Shown here in pieces: positions 23,334 to 34,312 of a stretch of 64,000 bases of DNA. Under the pieces are notes generated by a model that saw only the letters and a list, made by a program, of their open reading frames with translations, was not told where the DNA came from and made no database searches. Origin of the DNA: Fagopyrum homotropicum (lineage: Eukaryota > Streptophyta > Magnoliopsida > Caryophyllales > Polygonaceae); NCBI GenBank assembly GCA_033239125.1, contig BSWB01000007.1, positions 104,707,582 through 104,771,581 of the forward strand, written 5' to 3'. The position numbers were made by a program, and so were the translations under genes. Numbering within the stretch: the stretch's first letter is position 1; each line of letters starts with the position of its first letter.

Positions 23334-26300
23334 TTATTCGAGTGCGGTAGGCGCGAACTCTTCGACTTGGAGTTCCGGCGTATACTTCTTGAGTCGTTGG
23401 CCGTTCACCTTAAAGCTTCCGCCCGTTTCACCCCATACTTCAACTGCACCATGGGGGAAAATACGCTTAATTAGAAAAGGTCCGGTCCAACGAGATTTAA
23501 GCTTACCTGGAAAGAGACGAAGCCTTGAATTGAAGAGGAGAACTTGATCTCCTTCTTTGAAGTCCTTTGGAATGATATGCTTATCATGCCAACGATTTGC
23601 TCTCTCCTTATAGATCTTAGAGTTTTCATAAGCATTCAAGCGGAGTTCGTCCAGCTCATTAAGGTCTAGGAGACACTTCTCTCCCGCTTCCTTCATGCTG
23701 AAATTCAACCACTTGATAGCCCAAAACGCTTTGTGCTCCAACTCTACCAGCAAGTGACAAGACTTCCCATACACAAGGTTGTATGGTGTGGTTCCTATGG
23801 GAGTCTTGTATGCAGTCCGGTACGCCCACAATGCATCGTCAAGCTTCAAAGACCAATCCTTCCTAGTCCTTGAAACCGTCTTCTCTAAGATTCCTTTGAT
23901 CTCCCTATTTGAGATCTCAACTTGTCCACTTGTTTGTGGATGGTAGGGGGTAGCGACCTTGTGAGTAACCCCATACTTAGCTAGAAGAGCTTCAAAGCGC
24001 CGGGCAATGAAGTGAGAACCTCCATCACTAATGATAGTCCTTGGCGTCCCAAATCGCGGGAAGATGGTCTTGTTAAAGAACTTAACCACCACCATGGCAT
24101 CATTGGTAGGAGAGGCAATTGCTTCCACCCATCTAGAAACGTAATCTACCGCTAATAGTATGTATTGGTTTCCACAAGAGGATGGGAACGGTCCCATGAA
24201 GTCAACTCCCCAAACATCGAAAATCTCCACCTCTTGGATGTTGTTGAGGGGCATCTCATTCCTCCTAGAGATATTACCTGTTCTTTGACAAGCATCGCAG
24301 CAAGAAACAAAGGATTGTACATCTCTAAATAAAGTAGGCCAAAAGAATCCGGATTGCAATACCTTTGCGCTAGTCTTGTTCGAACTAGCGTGTCCTCCAC
24401 AAGGTAGTGAATGACAATGGCGGATGACACTTTGCATCTCATCTTCCGGCACACATCGCCGAATGATGCCATCCGGACCTCTCTTAAAGAGGAGAGGCTC
24501 GTTCCAAAAGTATTCCCGGACATCCTTAAAGAACTTCTTTCTTTGTGCGTAGGATAGTCCGGGCGGTATCTCCTGACAAACCAAATAGTTAACAAAATCA
24601 GCAAACCATGGTTCATTACCTTTGGAGATCACATCGATGCACTCCTCAATAAGGTGTAGGTGTTCGTCCGGGAAGGAGTCGTCGATGGGTAAATGGTCGT
24701 CCTCTAGATGTGTTAGGCGACTCAAATGATCCGCAACAGAATTTTCTGAACCTTTCTTGTCGCGGATCTCTAGATCGAATTCTTGTAGGAGAAGAATCCA
24801 TCTAATTAGCCTTGGCTTCGCGTCTTTCTTTGCAAGGAGGTACCGGATCGCAACATGATCCGTGTAGACAATCACCTTTGCACCTACAAGATAAGAGCGA
24901 AACTTGTCAATAGCATAGACAATGGCTAAAAACTCCTTTTCGGTATTGGCGTAGTTGAGTTGTGCTTCATCTAGCGTCTTGCTAGCATAGTATATGGCAT
25001 GGGTTCATCCTTCCTTTCGTTGTCCAAGGACAGCTCCTATAGCTACGTCACTAGCATCGCACATAACCTCAAAGGGAAGAGTCCAATCCGGAGGTTGGAT
25101 AATAGGTGCTGAAATTAGAGCTTGCCGAATTGTGTTAAACGCATCCAAACATTCCTGCGAAAACTCAAAAACCGCATCCTTCATCAATAGATTAGTGAGA
25201 GGTTTTGATATCTTAGAAAAGTCCTTAATGAAACGTCTATAAAATCCAGCATGGCCTAGGAAACTTCTTATCCCTTTCACCGAAGTTGGGGGAGGAAGTT
25301 TCTCTATGGTCTCTATCTTAGCTTTATCTACTTCTATCCCTCTACTAGAGACTAAGTGACCTAATACAATTCCTTCCTTAACCATAAATTGACACTTTTC
25401 CCAATTAAGAACTAGGTTAGTGTCTTCACACCTTTGTAAAACAAGAGAGAGGTTAGAAAGGCAATCATTAAAAGAGGAACCGTATACGGAGAAGTCGTCC
25501 ATGAAGACTTCCATGATTTCCTCTATGTATTCCGAGAAGATGGCCATCATGCACCGTTGAAAGGTGGCTGGGGCGTTGCAAAGCCCGAACGGCATTCTCC
25601 TATAAGCAAACGTACCCCATGGGCACATGAATATGGTCTTTTCCTGATCGTCCGGGTGTATCGGAATCTGAAAGAAACCACTATAACCGTCAAGATAGCA
25701 AAAATGCGAATGTTGTGCTAACCTTTCAAGCATTTGATCGATGAATGGCAATGGGAAGTGATCCTTCCTCGTTGCATTGTTGAGCTTGCGGTAGTCTATG
25801 CACATCCGCCATCCTGTCACGGTTCGGGTAGGAATGAGTTCGTTATTTTTGTTGGTGATGACCGTCATTCCTCCCTTCTTCGGAACTACTTGAACCGGAC
25901 TCACCCACTTACTATCGGAGATAGGATAGATGATACCTGCATCAAGAAGCTTAAGAATTTCCTTCTTGACAACCTCCTTCATGGTCGGATTCAACCGCCT
26001 TTGAGGTTGTCTTGAAGTTCTAAAATCTTCCTCCATTAGTATCTTATGCATGCATAGGGAGGGTTTAATTCCTACTAAGTCCTCAATAGTATAGCCTAAA
26101 GCTTTCCTATGTTTCCTAAGGACAATCATGAGCTGATTATGTTCATCTATGCTTAGATCGGAACTAACAATTACCGGAAAGGTAGAATTAGGTCCTAGAA
26201 AAGCGTACCTTAGATGAGTAGGAAGTGGTTTGAGTTCCATTGCTTTCAGAGCTTCCAATAATCCTTGAGGAGCATCCGATGTCTTCTTAGAAGTTTCTAA

Positions 26301-27731
26301 GGGTGTTGAGTGTGTGGGAGAAGAATCGGAAGAAGTTGAAGAAGTGTCTCGATCACCCCTTTCCACGCCCAAAATTACGGGTTCCTCATGTCCTCCACGG
26401 CCGTGGTTTAGGGCGTGGAAAGGAAATACGGTTGTCATGCCTTCTCCACGACCGTATAACCCTCTGGAGTGGGACACGGTTTTGGTTGTGAAATCCACGG
26501 CCGTGGAATATAGTGTGTGGCCGTGGATTCTCACGTTTTCTGCCTCATCGTGGAGTTTTTCAAACTTCACTTCACCCATCTCTTCTTGTGCTTCTAAGGC
26601 TTCAATTGCCTCATTGCACTCTTCTTCTTCCCCTATATTTGTTAGACTCATAGTGATAACTTTTTGTAAAGGATCGTTAAAGAGAATCGCACTTACCTCC
26701 TCCCTAGACAACCCTTCTTCATCTTGGATATCGAATATATCCTCATCAAAGATTGGCTCCTTCACTAGAGTGGAAAGAACGAACTCTACTTTCTCTTCCC
26801 CTATATCAAAAGCGAGTCTACCATTCTTGCAATCGACTATGCAGCCGAAAGTTGCAAGAAACGGTCTTCCGAGTATGATCGGGACCGGACTATCTGCAGG
26901 AATATCAAGCACGACAAAATCAATGGGAACAAAGAATTTACCTAGCTTGACCGGGACGTCTTCTACAATACCGACGGGGCGAGTGATGGATCGATCCGCC
27001 ATGTACAACGTCATCTTCACCGGTTTAGGGTCGCCTAAACCGATCTTCCTACATAATGCAAGTGGTATGATGCTCACACTTGCTCCTAAGTCACATAAAG
27101 CATCATATGTGACATCTCCCACTCCTATGGGAATGCAAAACGACCCCGGATCCTTTAGCTTTGGGGGCATTTTCTCCTTCATGGTCTTGATGAGATCCGA
27201 AGAATCCGAACTCATCTTGACCTCTCCGAAGTCTTCTAGCTTCCTCTTGTTAGAGAGGAGCTCCTTCAAGAACTTGCCATAAGCCGGCATACCTACAATA
27301 GCATCGATAAAGGGTATATTAATATACAGCTTGCTCATGAGCTCTATGAACTTACCAAACTGTTTATCTAGGCGCGCTCTCGCTCTAGATTGAGGGAATG
27401 GTAGGGGAGGTTTGTAAGCTGGAGGAGGAACGTAGACATCTTCCTTCTCCTTCCCCTTCTCTTTGTCTTTCTCTGAGGGGACTTCAATGAACTTAGGCTG
27501 CGGATCGGTGGTAGTCACTCCGCTCCTAGTTGTGATTGTCATTACCCTTCCCTTAGGGTTGTCCTCCGTCTTTCCTGGAAGTTTCCCTTGATTCCTAGGA
27601 ACTTCCTCCGTATGGCTGAACATTTGGTTTTCTAAACCCTTTTGAGCTTTATCAACCTTAGAAATTTGATCATCAACCTTAATGATGCGGTTCTCCAACC
27701 CTTGTAGCTTTCCCAAAATCGTTTCCAACAT
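23334..27731 (-). pseudogene. Athila B protease-RT-RNase H-integrase, one nonsense codon
   Basis: From MLETILG (27731): coiled leader, basic linker, protease DLGAS (residues 214-218), linker with palindrome-derived peptides (about 400-447), reverse transcriptase 600-780 with FMDD at 743-746, RNase H CDASDVAIGAVLG near 890. A TGA at 25005-25007 replaces an arginine codon (QRKEG.THAIYY; A has CGA here), so a C-to-T change stops the protein in RNase H. The remainder (24875-23334) is open and carries the HHCC region, ISDGGSHF, GQVEISNREIKG and GPFLIKR. A one-base loss near 27779-27783 also puts gag and pol in different frames (A has four C, B three). Confidence 0.93.
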
Positions 27732-29260
27732 GGGATCGGGTTTCTCCTTCCCTGAACTGTTTCCTCCATTAGATGATTGCCCTGGCTTTTCAAAGGAGTA
27801 GAGGAAGAGGAAGGTGGAGTTAGTGAATTAGAATTGGAAGGATAAGAGTTACCGGAATTTTGTTGATTGGAGCGCCAATTGTTGTTGTTTGAACCCCTAT
27901 TGTTGTTCCAATTGTTGTTCCGGTTGTTGTTGTTTCCATTCCAATTGTTATTCCGGTTGTTGTTCCGGTTATTGTTGTTGTTTTTGCGGTTTGTGTTATC
28001 ACCGCCATTGTTGTTGCCCAAATAGCCAACATCCTTCCCTTGTTGCTTTGGAAAGTTGGTCTTGATAGCCTCCTTCAACTCTTTGATCTCGTTGTTGAGG
28101 GAGAAAATCTGATTTTGAGCTTCATGTGTGAGCTTCGCTCCTTGATCCACACGATTTCCCTCCACTTTCCGGTGGGAATACTTCTCTATGACCCTTGCTT
28201 GCTTCTCAATGAAGTCCCAAGCGTCATCTTCTCTCATGTCCATGAATATTCCACATGAGAGGGATTGGAGGTTGAATTGCATCCCCGCATCCAACCCCTT
28301 GTAGTAAATTTCCAGCAATGCAAGCTTGGATATGCCATGATGAGGGCAATCCAATAACAAGTCCTGAAATCTTTCCCATGATTGAAACAAACTTTCGTTA
28401 GACCTCATGGAAAATGCATTGATCTTACCCCTAAGTTCCGCCGTTTTGGATGGCGGAAAGAATTTGGTGAGGAACCCCGCGGAAAGGTCTTCCCACGTGT
28501 CTAGTTTCCCCCTAGGAAGAGCTTGGTACCAAGACAACGCTTTCCCCTTCAAGAAGAAGAAGAAAGGCTTGAGCTTATAGTTGTTGGTAGTAGCACTCTT
28601 CGGTCTCATTGTCTCCATCATACACTCAAAGTTTTGCAAGTGTTGGTGTGGAGATTCAGCGCTTGTCCCGCCAAATTGGTTTTGGCGAACAAGAGTAATA
28701 ACTTGAGGGTTGAAGCTAAACCCTTGTACATCCTCAGCATCAAAATTCACGCCCAAACGGCGCGGTTGTTGTGTTGGATCCATCCTTTGGCCAAGAGTTC
28801 TTGGCTCATCATCTACACGTTCGATCCTCGCATTCCTAGGCGGAATGCGGCGATTAGCAGCTCCCCGTGGATGGAAAGGATTCACATTGATCGTGGGATC
28901 AATTTCCTCTAGCGGTGGCATGGAAGAATCACTATCATCAGCGGATGAGTGACTTCTTCTTCTAGATCTTGATGCCCTTCTTGAGGATTTCTTGCTTCCC
29001 TTATTCTTAAGGTCGCTTAGTTCTATCCTCATTTGGAAAATCATATCCTGTAGATTGTTAACTTGAGATTGATGACGATCCATTTCATCCCGGCGGATGT
29101 TCTCATTCCATTGGAGTTGAGCTTCCTTCTCCGCCAACTCCGCTTGAAGATCACGTTCGTGTTCTTCAGCCATCTTCTTTTCCTTGCGCTTTTGCCTTAA
29201 AGTTCTCTCAAGCTCTTGATCAAGAGGTAAGAGATCTTCGGTGTTCCTAGACCTGCGCAT
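27632..29260 (-). CDS. Athila B gag
   Basis: 542 codons to the frame end, of which the last 50 or so are out-of-frame sequence caused by the one-base deletion near 27780; the true protein would have continued into protease. Layout: charged coiled-coil N-terminus (about 15-90), Arg/Ser-rich linker, capsid-like gag domain (about 180-370; GKALSWYQALP, FQSWERFQDLLLDCPHHG) and an Asn-rich low-complexity tail (about 415-470, encoded by GTT-type repeats at 27870-28015). I see no CCHC zinc knuckle. The ATG at 29258-29260 follows the primer site by about 80 bases. Confidence 0.88.
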   Translation of the reverse strand: MRRSRNTEDLLPLDQELERTLRQKRKEKKMAEEHERDLQAELAEKEAQLQWNENIRRDEMDRHQSQVNNLQDMIFQMRIELSDLKNKGSKKSSRRASRSRRRSHSSADDSDSSMPPLEEIDPTINVNPFHPRGAANRRIPPRNARIERVDDEPRTLGQRMDPTQQPRRLGVNFDAEDVQGFSFNPQVITLVRQNQFGGTSAESPHQHLQNFECMMETMRPKSATTNNYKLKPFFFFLKGKALSWYQALPRGKLDTWEDLSAGFLTKFFPPSKTAELRGKINAFSMRSNESLFQSWERFQDLLLDCPHHGISKLALLEIYYKGLDAGMQFNLQSLSCGIFMDMREDDAWDFIEKQARVIEKYSHRKVEGNRVDQGAKLTHEAQNQIFSLNNEIKELKEAIKTNFPKQQGKDVGYLGNNNGGDNTNRKNNNNNRNNNRNNNWNGNNNNRNNNWNNNRGSNNNNWRSNQQNSGNSYPSNSNSLTPPSSSSTPLKSQGNHLMEETVQGRRNPIPCWKRFWESYKGWRTASLRLMIKFLRLIKLKRV

Positions 29261-29337
29261 GCACTCAAAGAAATATCAAATAACGAGAGCAAGCTCCCAA
29301 GCTTGACAACCGGCTACCGAATTCGGTGTAGACCAAA

Positions 29338-29355
29338 TCCCCGGCAACGGCGCCA
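29338..29355 (-). other. Athila B primer binding site, tRNA-Asp type
   Basis: On the minus strand TGGCGCCGTTGCCGGGGA, complementary to the 3' end of plant tRNA-Asp including CCA. It lies 6 bases inside the 5' LTR, the standard place. Confidence 0.85.
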
Positions 29356-29361
29356 AAAACT

Positions 29362-31115
29362 TGTTCTCCCCTAAACGTGTGTGCAATCAAGCTTTAAATT
29401 TATAAAACTAGAATAAAAGCAAGCGAACCCGCAGTGTACGGATCGACGTAGATTAGCAAGTATTCCAGAGTATCGAACACAGGGATTTTGGGAGAATAAA
29501 TTCGATCGTAGGTTATCAAGCAAGTGAATATAAGCACGTTGCAAATTATTGGGAAAACAACAATCCTAAAGATCCAAGTATCCAGCTGTGGCAATCGATT
29601 CAAGATATACTTAATGATATAAAGACAGAGTTGAGATATGCAAAGGTATGCTAATGTAAGATAATCGTACGGTGAAGTTCCAAAAACCTTATATGACTCA
29701 CCTGCAAGACACTCTCTATACAGGTTGTTGAGGCTTCAATATAGAAAGGTTCTAAAGGTAAGAATTAATGTCAAATACCCAAACTTGTAATCCAAGGATC
29801 AAGACTAACTAAATCGATTAAGGTTGTGACACTCACAATCGAGGTAGAGGTTGTTGAGGCTTCACTACCACCTAGAAAAGGCAAGCCTAAACTAAGTTAA
29901 AGCAAATCTTTAACTTTGGATTAAAGTAAAAGCAAGTTCGTAGACTTAAAGGAAATCACGGTTAGTTCTTGAGGTTCCACGGCCGTGGACTCAAGAACAG
30001 ACCGTAATTTAAGGTTGTCGGCGATTCTCTCTAACTCTCAGGGTCTAATTTGTTTACGATCGATCTATCATCATCTAAGCCACAACTATCAACCCTTCAC
30101 CTTAGAATTGTTAAGGGTTTTTAGCCAACAATCATCATTATGATGTCAAATTCAAAGATTAAAAGATTGAAAGATGAAAACTTCCGAAAACTTCCAATAA
30201 ACTTCAAACCAATCTCAAAGTCACAATCAAGAACGAATATCGTCAATAGATTCAGAATAAAACAAAAAAACACAATCTTAGGAAAGAAGGAAGAACGGGA
30301 TGTCAATCCGTCTTCTAAATCAAACCTAAACAAGAAGAGAAATCTTCTTGCAAACAATCTTCCGAATCTTCGATCTTCCGTCAATCCGGAAATCTTAATC
30401 ACAATCTCCACCAAAGTGCGAGATTAGGGCAAATCCAAGGATGAACGCTAAATCCGTCTTTTGCAAAAGTCGCAAAAATCTCTAAGTGGAGGTCGGAAAT
30501 ACGTCTAAGCCAAGGTGTAAAAACACGTGTAAAGCGAGGTGACGGAATCTCTCTTCGTCCGTCCTTTTATAGTGTATGATGAAGTAGCGGCCCGGCCCAA
30601 TCTTTTAAAAGATCGTGGCTTAAAATATGGCGAAAAAGATCGCCAAGATCACGGTCGTGGAAGGTTCCACGACCGTAATTTAGAGCGTGGAATTCAACAC
30701 GGTTTGAACCATGGATTCCACGACCGTAAAAGCTTCTGGAATGAACCACGCTTCTCCTGCAGGGTTCCACGGCCATGGAACTGAACGTGGAATGTAGTAC
30801 GGCCGTATTTTAGAGCGTGGTTTAGGGCAAGAACGTGATTCTTCCCTAGCCTCGTGCATTCCTCAAGTTAGCTCTCTTTTGGCTCCTAAGAATGCCCTCA
30901 ATCCATGGACATACTCAATCAACTCATCCTTGCTAAATTCCATTCGGAAATGGCTCTTAATCACCTACAATCAACATAGAACTTGTGTAGACATCCATAT
31001 CGACAATATAGGCAAACTAGCTCACAAATGCAACAATGCTCAATCAAAGACTATCAATATGAATCAAATACACTTAGAAAACGTGCCTAAAATATCACAA
31101 TATTTCATGCTAACA
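29362..31115 (-). repeat. Athila B 5' LTR
   Basis: 1754 bp, TG...CA ends, partner of 17829-19582. Followed directly by TTAGT and then gag sequence of element A. Its second palindrome (near 30768) has changed to CACGGCCATG. Confidence 0.95.
30564..30571 (-). promoter_or_regulatory. Putative TATA box in 5' LTR of Athila B
   Basis: TATAAAAG on the minus strand, about 540 bases into the LTR in sense direction, conserved in the 3' LTR. It sits just before a G/C-richer stretch. Likely core promoter of the element. Confidence 0.5.
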
Positions 31116-31120
31116 TTAGT

Positions 31121-32526
31121 GAATTTCCTGAATTGGAAGGATAAGAATTACCGGAATTTTGTTGATTGGAACGTCAATTGTTGTTGTTTGAACCCCTATT
31201 GTTGTTCCAATTGTTGTTCCGGTTGTTGTTGTTCTTCCAATTATTCCGGTTGTTGCGATTGGTATTCTCATTACCGTTGTGGTTATTGTTGTTGCCTAAA
31301 TAACCCACATCTTGCTCCTTGTGCTTCGGAAAGTTGGTTTTGATGGCTTCCTTCAACTCTTTAATCTCCGTATTGAGAGAAAAGATTTGAGTTTGAGCTG
31401 CTTGTGATAGCTTTGCTCCTTGATCCACATGATTCGCCTCCGCTTTCCGATGAGAATACTTCTCTATAACTCGCGCTTGCTTCTCAATGAAGTCCCAAGC
31501 GTCATCTTCCCTCATGTCCATGAATATACCACATGAGAGGGATTGGAGCTTGAATTGTGTTTCCACATCCAGCCCCTTATAGTATATCTCCAATAGTGCA
31601 AGCTTGGATATGCCATGATGAGGGCAATCCAATAGCAAATCCTGAAATCTTTCCCAAGATTGAAACAAATTTTCGTTAGATCTCATAGAAAATGCATTAA
31701 TCTTACCTCTTAGCTCCGCCGTTTTTTATGGCGGAAAGAACTTAGTGAGGAATTCCGAAGAAAGATCCTCCCATGTTTCAAGCTTCCCACTTGGAAGAGC
31801 TTGATACCAAGACAATGCTTTCCCCTTCAAGGAGAAGAAGAAAGGCTTGAGTTTGTAGCTGTTGGTAGTTGCGTTCTTCGGCTTCATTATCTCCATCATA
31901 ATCTCAAATTTTTATAGATGTTGGTGTGGAGATTCAGCACTTGTTCCACCAAATTGGTTTTGGCGGACAATGGTAATAACTTGAGGGTTGAAGTTAAACC
32001 CTTGTGCATCGTCAGCATCAAAGTTCACACCTAAACGGCGTGGTTGTTGCGTTGGATCCATTCTTTGGCCAAGAGTTCTTGGCTCCTCTTCTATACGTTC
32101 GACCCTCGCATTCCTAGGTGGAACACGGCGATTTGCAGCTGGCCGTGGAAAGAATGGATTCACATTGATCGTTGGATCAATTTCCTCTAGTGGTGGCATG
32201 GAGGAGTCGCTATCCTCATTGGATGAGTTGGCTCTAACCGATCTTCCCGGTCTCCTCCTTTTCTTTTTCTCTTTGAGGCTGTTTATCTCCAGCCTCATTT
32301 GGAACATCATGTCCGTTAGATCATCAACCTTCATTTGATGGCGATCCGTTTCTTCCCTACGAGTCTTCTTACTCCATTGGAGTTGAGCTTCCTTTTCTGC
32401 TAACTCCGATTGGAGATCACGTTCTCTTTCTTCAGCCATTTTTCTTTCCTTAAGCTTTCTCCTCAAAGTCCTCTCAAGCTCTTGATCAAGAGGTAGGAGA
32501 TCTTCGTTGTTCCTAGACCTGCGCAT
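31121..32526 (-). pseudogene. Athila A gag, two nonsense codons, cut by element B
   Basis: Aligned with the gag of B. MRRSRN start at 32526, charged coiled-coil, linker, then the frame ends near 31912 where B has HLQNF (glutamine codon turned to TAA). A second stop occurs at about 31726-31728, where a serine codon after FFPP is now TAA. The third open piece (31686-31174) has the FQSWERFQDLLLDCPHHG core and an Asn-rich tail, and it is cut by the TTAGT insertion site of B; the sequence resumes at 17823. Confidence 0.9.
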
Positions 32527-32604
32527 ACACTCGAAGAGATATCAAATAACAAGGGAAAAGCTCCCAAGCTTGGCAACCGGTAACCGAATTCGGCCTAGAC
32601 CAAA

Positions 32605-32622
32605 TCCCCGGCAACGGCGCCA
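32605..32622 (-). other. Athila A primer binding site, tRNA-Asp type
   Basis: Same 18 bases as in B (TGGCGCCGTTGCCGGGGA on the minus strand), 6 bases from the 5' LTR. Two elements with different LTRs sharing this primer supports one lineage. Confidence 0.85.
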
Positions 32623-32628
32623 AAAACT

Positions 32629-34312
32629 TGTTCGCCACTTAGCGTGCGTGCAAATAAGCTTCAATTATAAAATTAGAAATCAAGCAAGCGAACCCGCAGT
32701 GTATGGATCGATATAGTTAAGCAAGAATTCCAGAGTATCGAACACAGGGATTTGGGGGGTTAAATCCAGTTAAGAATTGTCAAGCGAGTAAATGTATGAG
32801 CTTTTGTAAATTATTGGGAAAACAACAATCCTAAAGATCCAGGAATCTAGCTGTGACAATCGATTCAAGATATACCAAAGATATAAGGACAGAGTTGAGG
32901 TATGCAAAGGTATACGAATGTAAGGCAATGTATGGTGAAGTTCCAAGACCTTATATGATTCACCCAAAGGCACTCTCTATAAAGATTGTTGAGGCTTCAG
33001 TATAGAAAGGATCTAAAGACAAGAATTAATCTCAAATACCCAAACTTGTAACCCAAGGATCAAGACTAACTAAACCGATTAAGGTTGTGACACTCGAAAT
33101 CGAAGTAGAGGTTGTTGAGGCTTCACTACTACCTAGAAAAGGCAAGCCAAGACTAAGTTAAAGCAAATCTTTAACTTTGGATTAAAGTAAAAGCAAGGTT
33201 CGTAAACTGAAGTAAATCACGGGTAGTTCTTGAGAATCACGGCCGTGGAAACCTAAGAACAGGCCGTGATTTAGGGTGTCGACGATATTTCTCTAACTCT
33301 CAGGGTCCAATCTGTTTACGAACGATCTATCATCATCTAAGCCACAACTATCAACCCTTCACCTTAGAATTGCTAAAGGGTTTTAGCCAACAACAGTCAT
33401 TATGATATCAAATTCAAGATTTAAAAGAATGAAAGATGAAAACCTTCGAAAACCATGAATAAATCTCAAATCAATCTCAAATCCACAAACAAAGAACGAT
33501 GATGTAAGTAGATTCAGAATAACACAAACAATCACGATCCTTGATAAGAACAAAGACGGGATGTCAATCCGTCTTCTAATCAAACCTAAGGACAAAGATG
33601 CAATCTCCATACGAACAATCTTCCGAATCTTTACTCCTTCCGTAACTTCCCGTTAATCCGGAAATCTCCTTAGGGCCAAACGCAATCTCTCAACGGCGGT
33701 CTAAGCGAAGGTGTAAAGTAGGGTAAGCAGAGGTGACGGAATCTCCTTCCTTCCGTCCTTATATAGGTCCAAATAAAATGCGTCTTCAGCCCATATGCGT
33801 AGAAGATTGTGGCTTAAAATATTGCGTAAAAGATCGTCAAGATCACGGTCGTGGAAGGGTTCCACGCCCGTAATTTAGAGCGTGGAGTTGGATCACGGTT
33901 CCTCAAATCCTCCACGGCCGTGTAAGTTTCCGGAATGCTCCACGCTTGTCTTGCCAAGATTCCACGGCTGTGGATTAGAGCGTGGACTCTAATACGGTCG
34001 TATTTTAGAGTGTGGAACGTACATAGCTCGTAATTTCCTTTGTTTTCGTGTCATTCTTTATCCTATCATCTTCCTTAGCTCCTAGTGATGTCCTCATTCC
34101 TTGGACATGCTCAATCTATCTCCATTCTCCCTTGATTCGTCCGGTTTTAGCTCTTAATTGCCTACAATCAACACAAAGCTTATGTAGACCTCTATATCGA
34201 CAATATAGACAAACTAACTCGTAATTGCTTCAATGTTTTATCAATGAATACTAATATAGATGAAATACACTTAGAAAACGTGCCTAAAATATCACAATAT
34301 TTCATGCTAACA
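32629..34312 (-). repeat. Athila A 5' LTR
   Basis: 1684 bp; partner of 7879-9562. The next base after its end begins the CATGC target copy and the coding sequence of the split RING gene. Confidence 0.95.
33758..33765 (-). promoter_or_regulatory. Putative TATA box in 5' LTR of Athila A
   Basis: TATATAAG on the minus strand, at a place equivalent to the TATAAAAG of element B, and present in both LTRs of A. Confidence 0.5.

Larger units (their letters stand above)
17829..31115 (-). mobile_element. Athila-type Ty3 LTR retrotransposon B, nested in A
   Basis: A structurally complete element of 13287 bp on the minus strand: 5' LTR 29362-31115, primer site 29338-29355, gag 27632-29260, pol 23334-27731, env-position ORF 20943-22514, 3' LTR 17829-19582. 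It is flanked by perfect TTAGT duplications (17824-17828 and 31116-31120). Removing it joins the gag and protease sequences of A, and the joined A sequence matches the same place in B near 27795-27835. Two small lesions in gag-pol make it non-autonomous. Confidence 0.95.
7879..34312 (-). mobile_element. Athila-type Ty3 LTR retrotransposon A, host of nested element B
   Basis: The element runs on the minus strand: 5' LTR 32629-34312, primer site 32605-32622, gag 31121-32526, then element B, then protease-RT-RNase H-integrase 13310-17823, an env-position ORF 10924-12509, and 3' LTR 7879-9562. Its own length without B and the 5-bp repeat is about 13.1 kb. The pol sequence (EIDKAKIE-like block, FMDDF, long spacer, ATHILA-family ORF behind integrase) places it in the Athila lineage. 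Target duplication is CATGT/CATGC. Gag, pol and the third ORF all carry lesions, so it cannot move by itself. Confidence 0.93.

Noticed and set aside
26314..27282. Long plus-strand frame of 322 codons
   Set aside because: It is the exact antisense of the Athila B protease region, and a similar antisense frame exists in A (16617-17285). It has no domain and follows from codon bias of the sense strand.
29338..29355. Match to tRNA-Asp as a possible tRNA gene
   Set aside because: Only the 18 bases of the acceptor and T-stem side are present, next to an LTR; it is a primer binding site.
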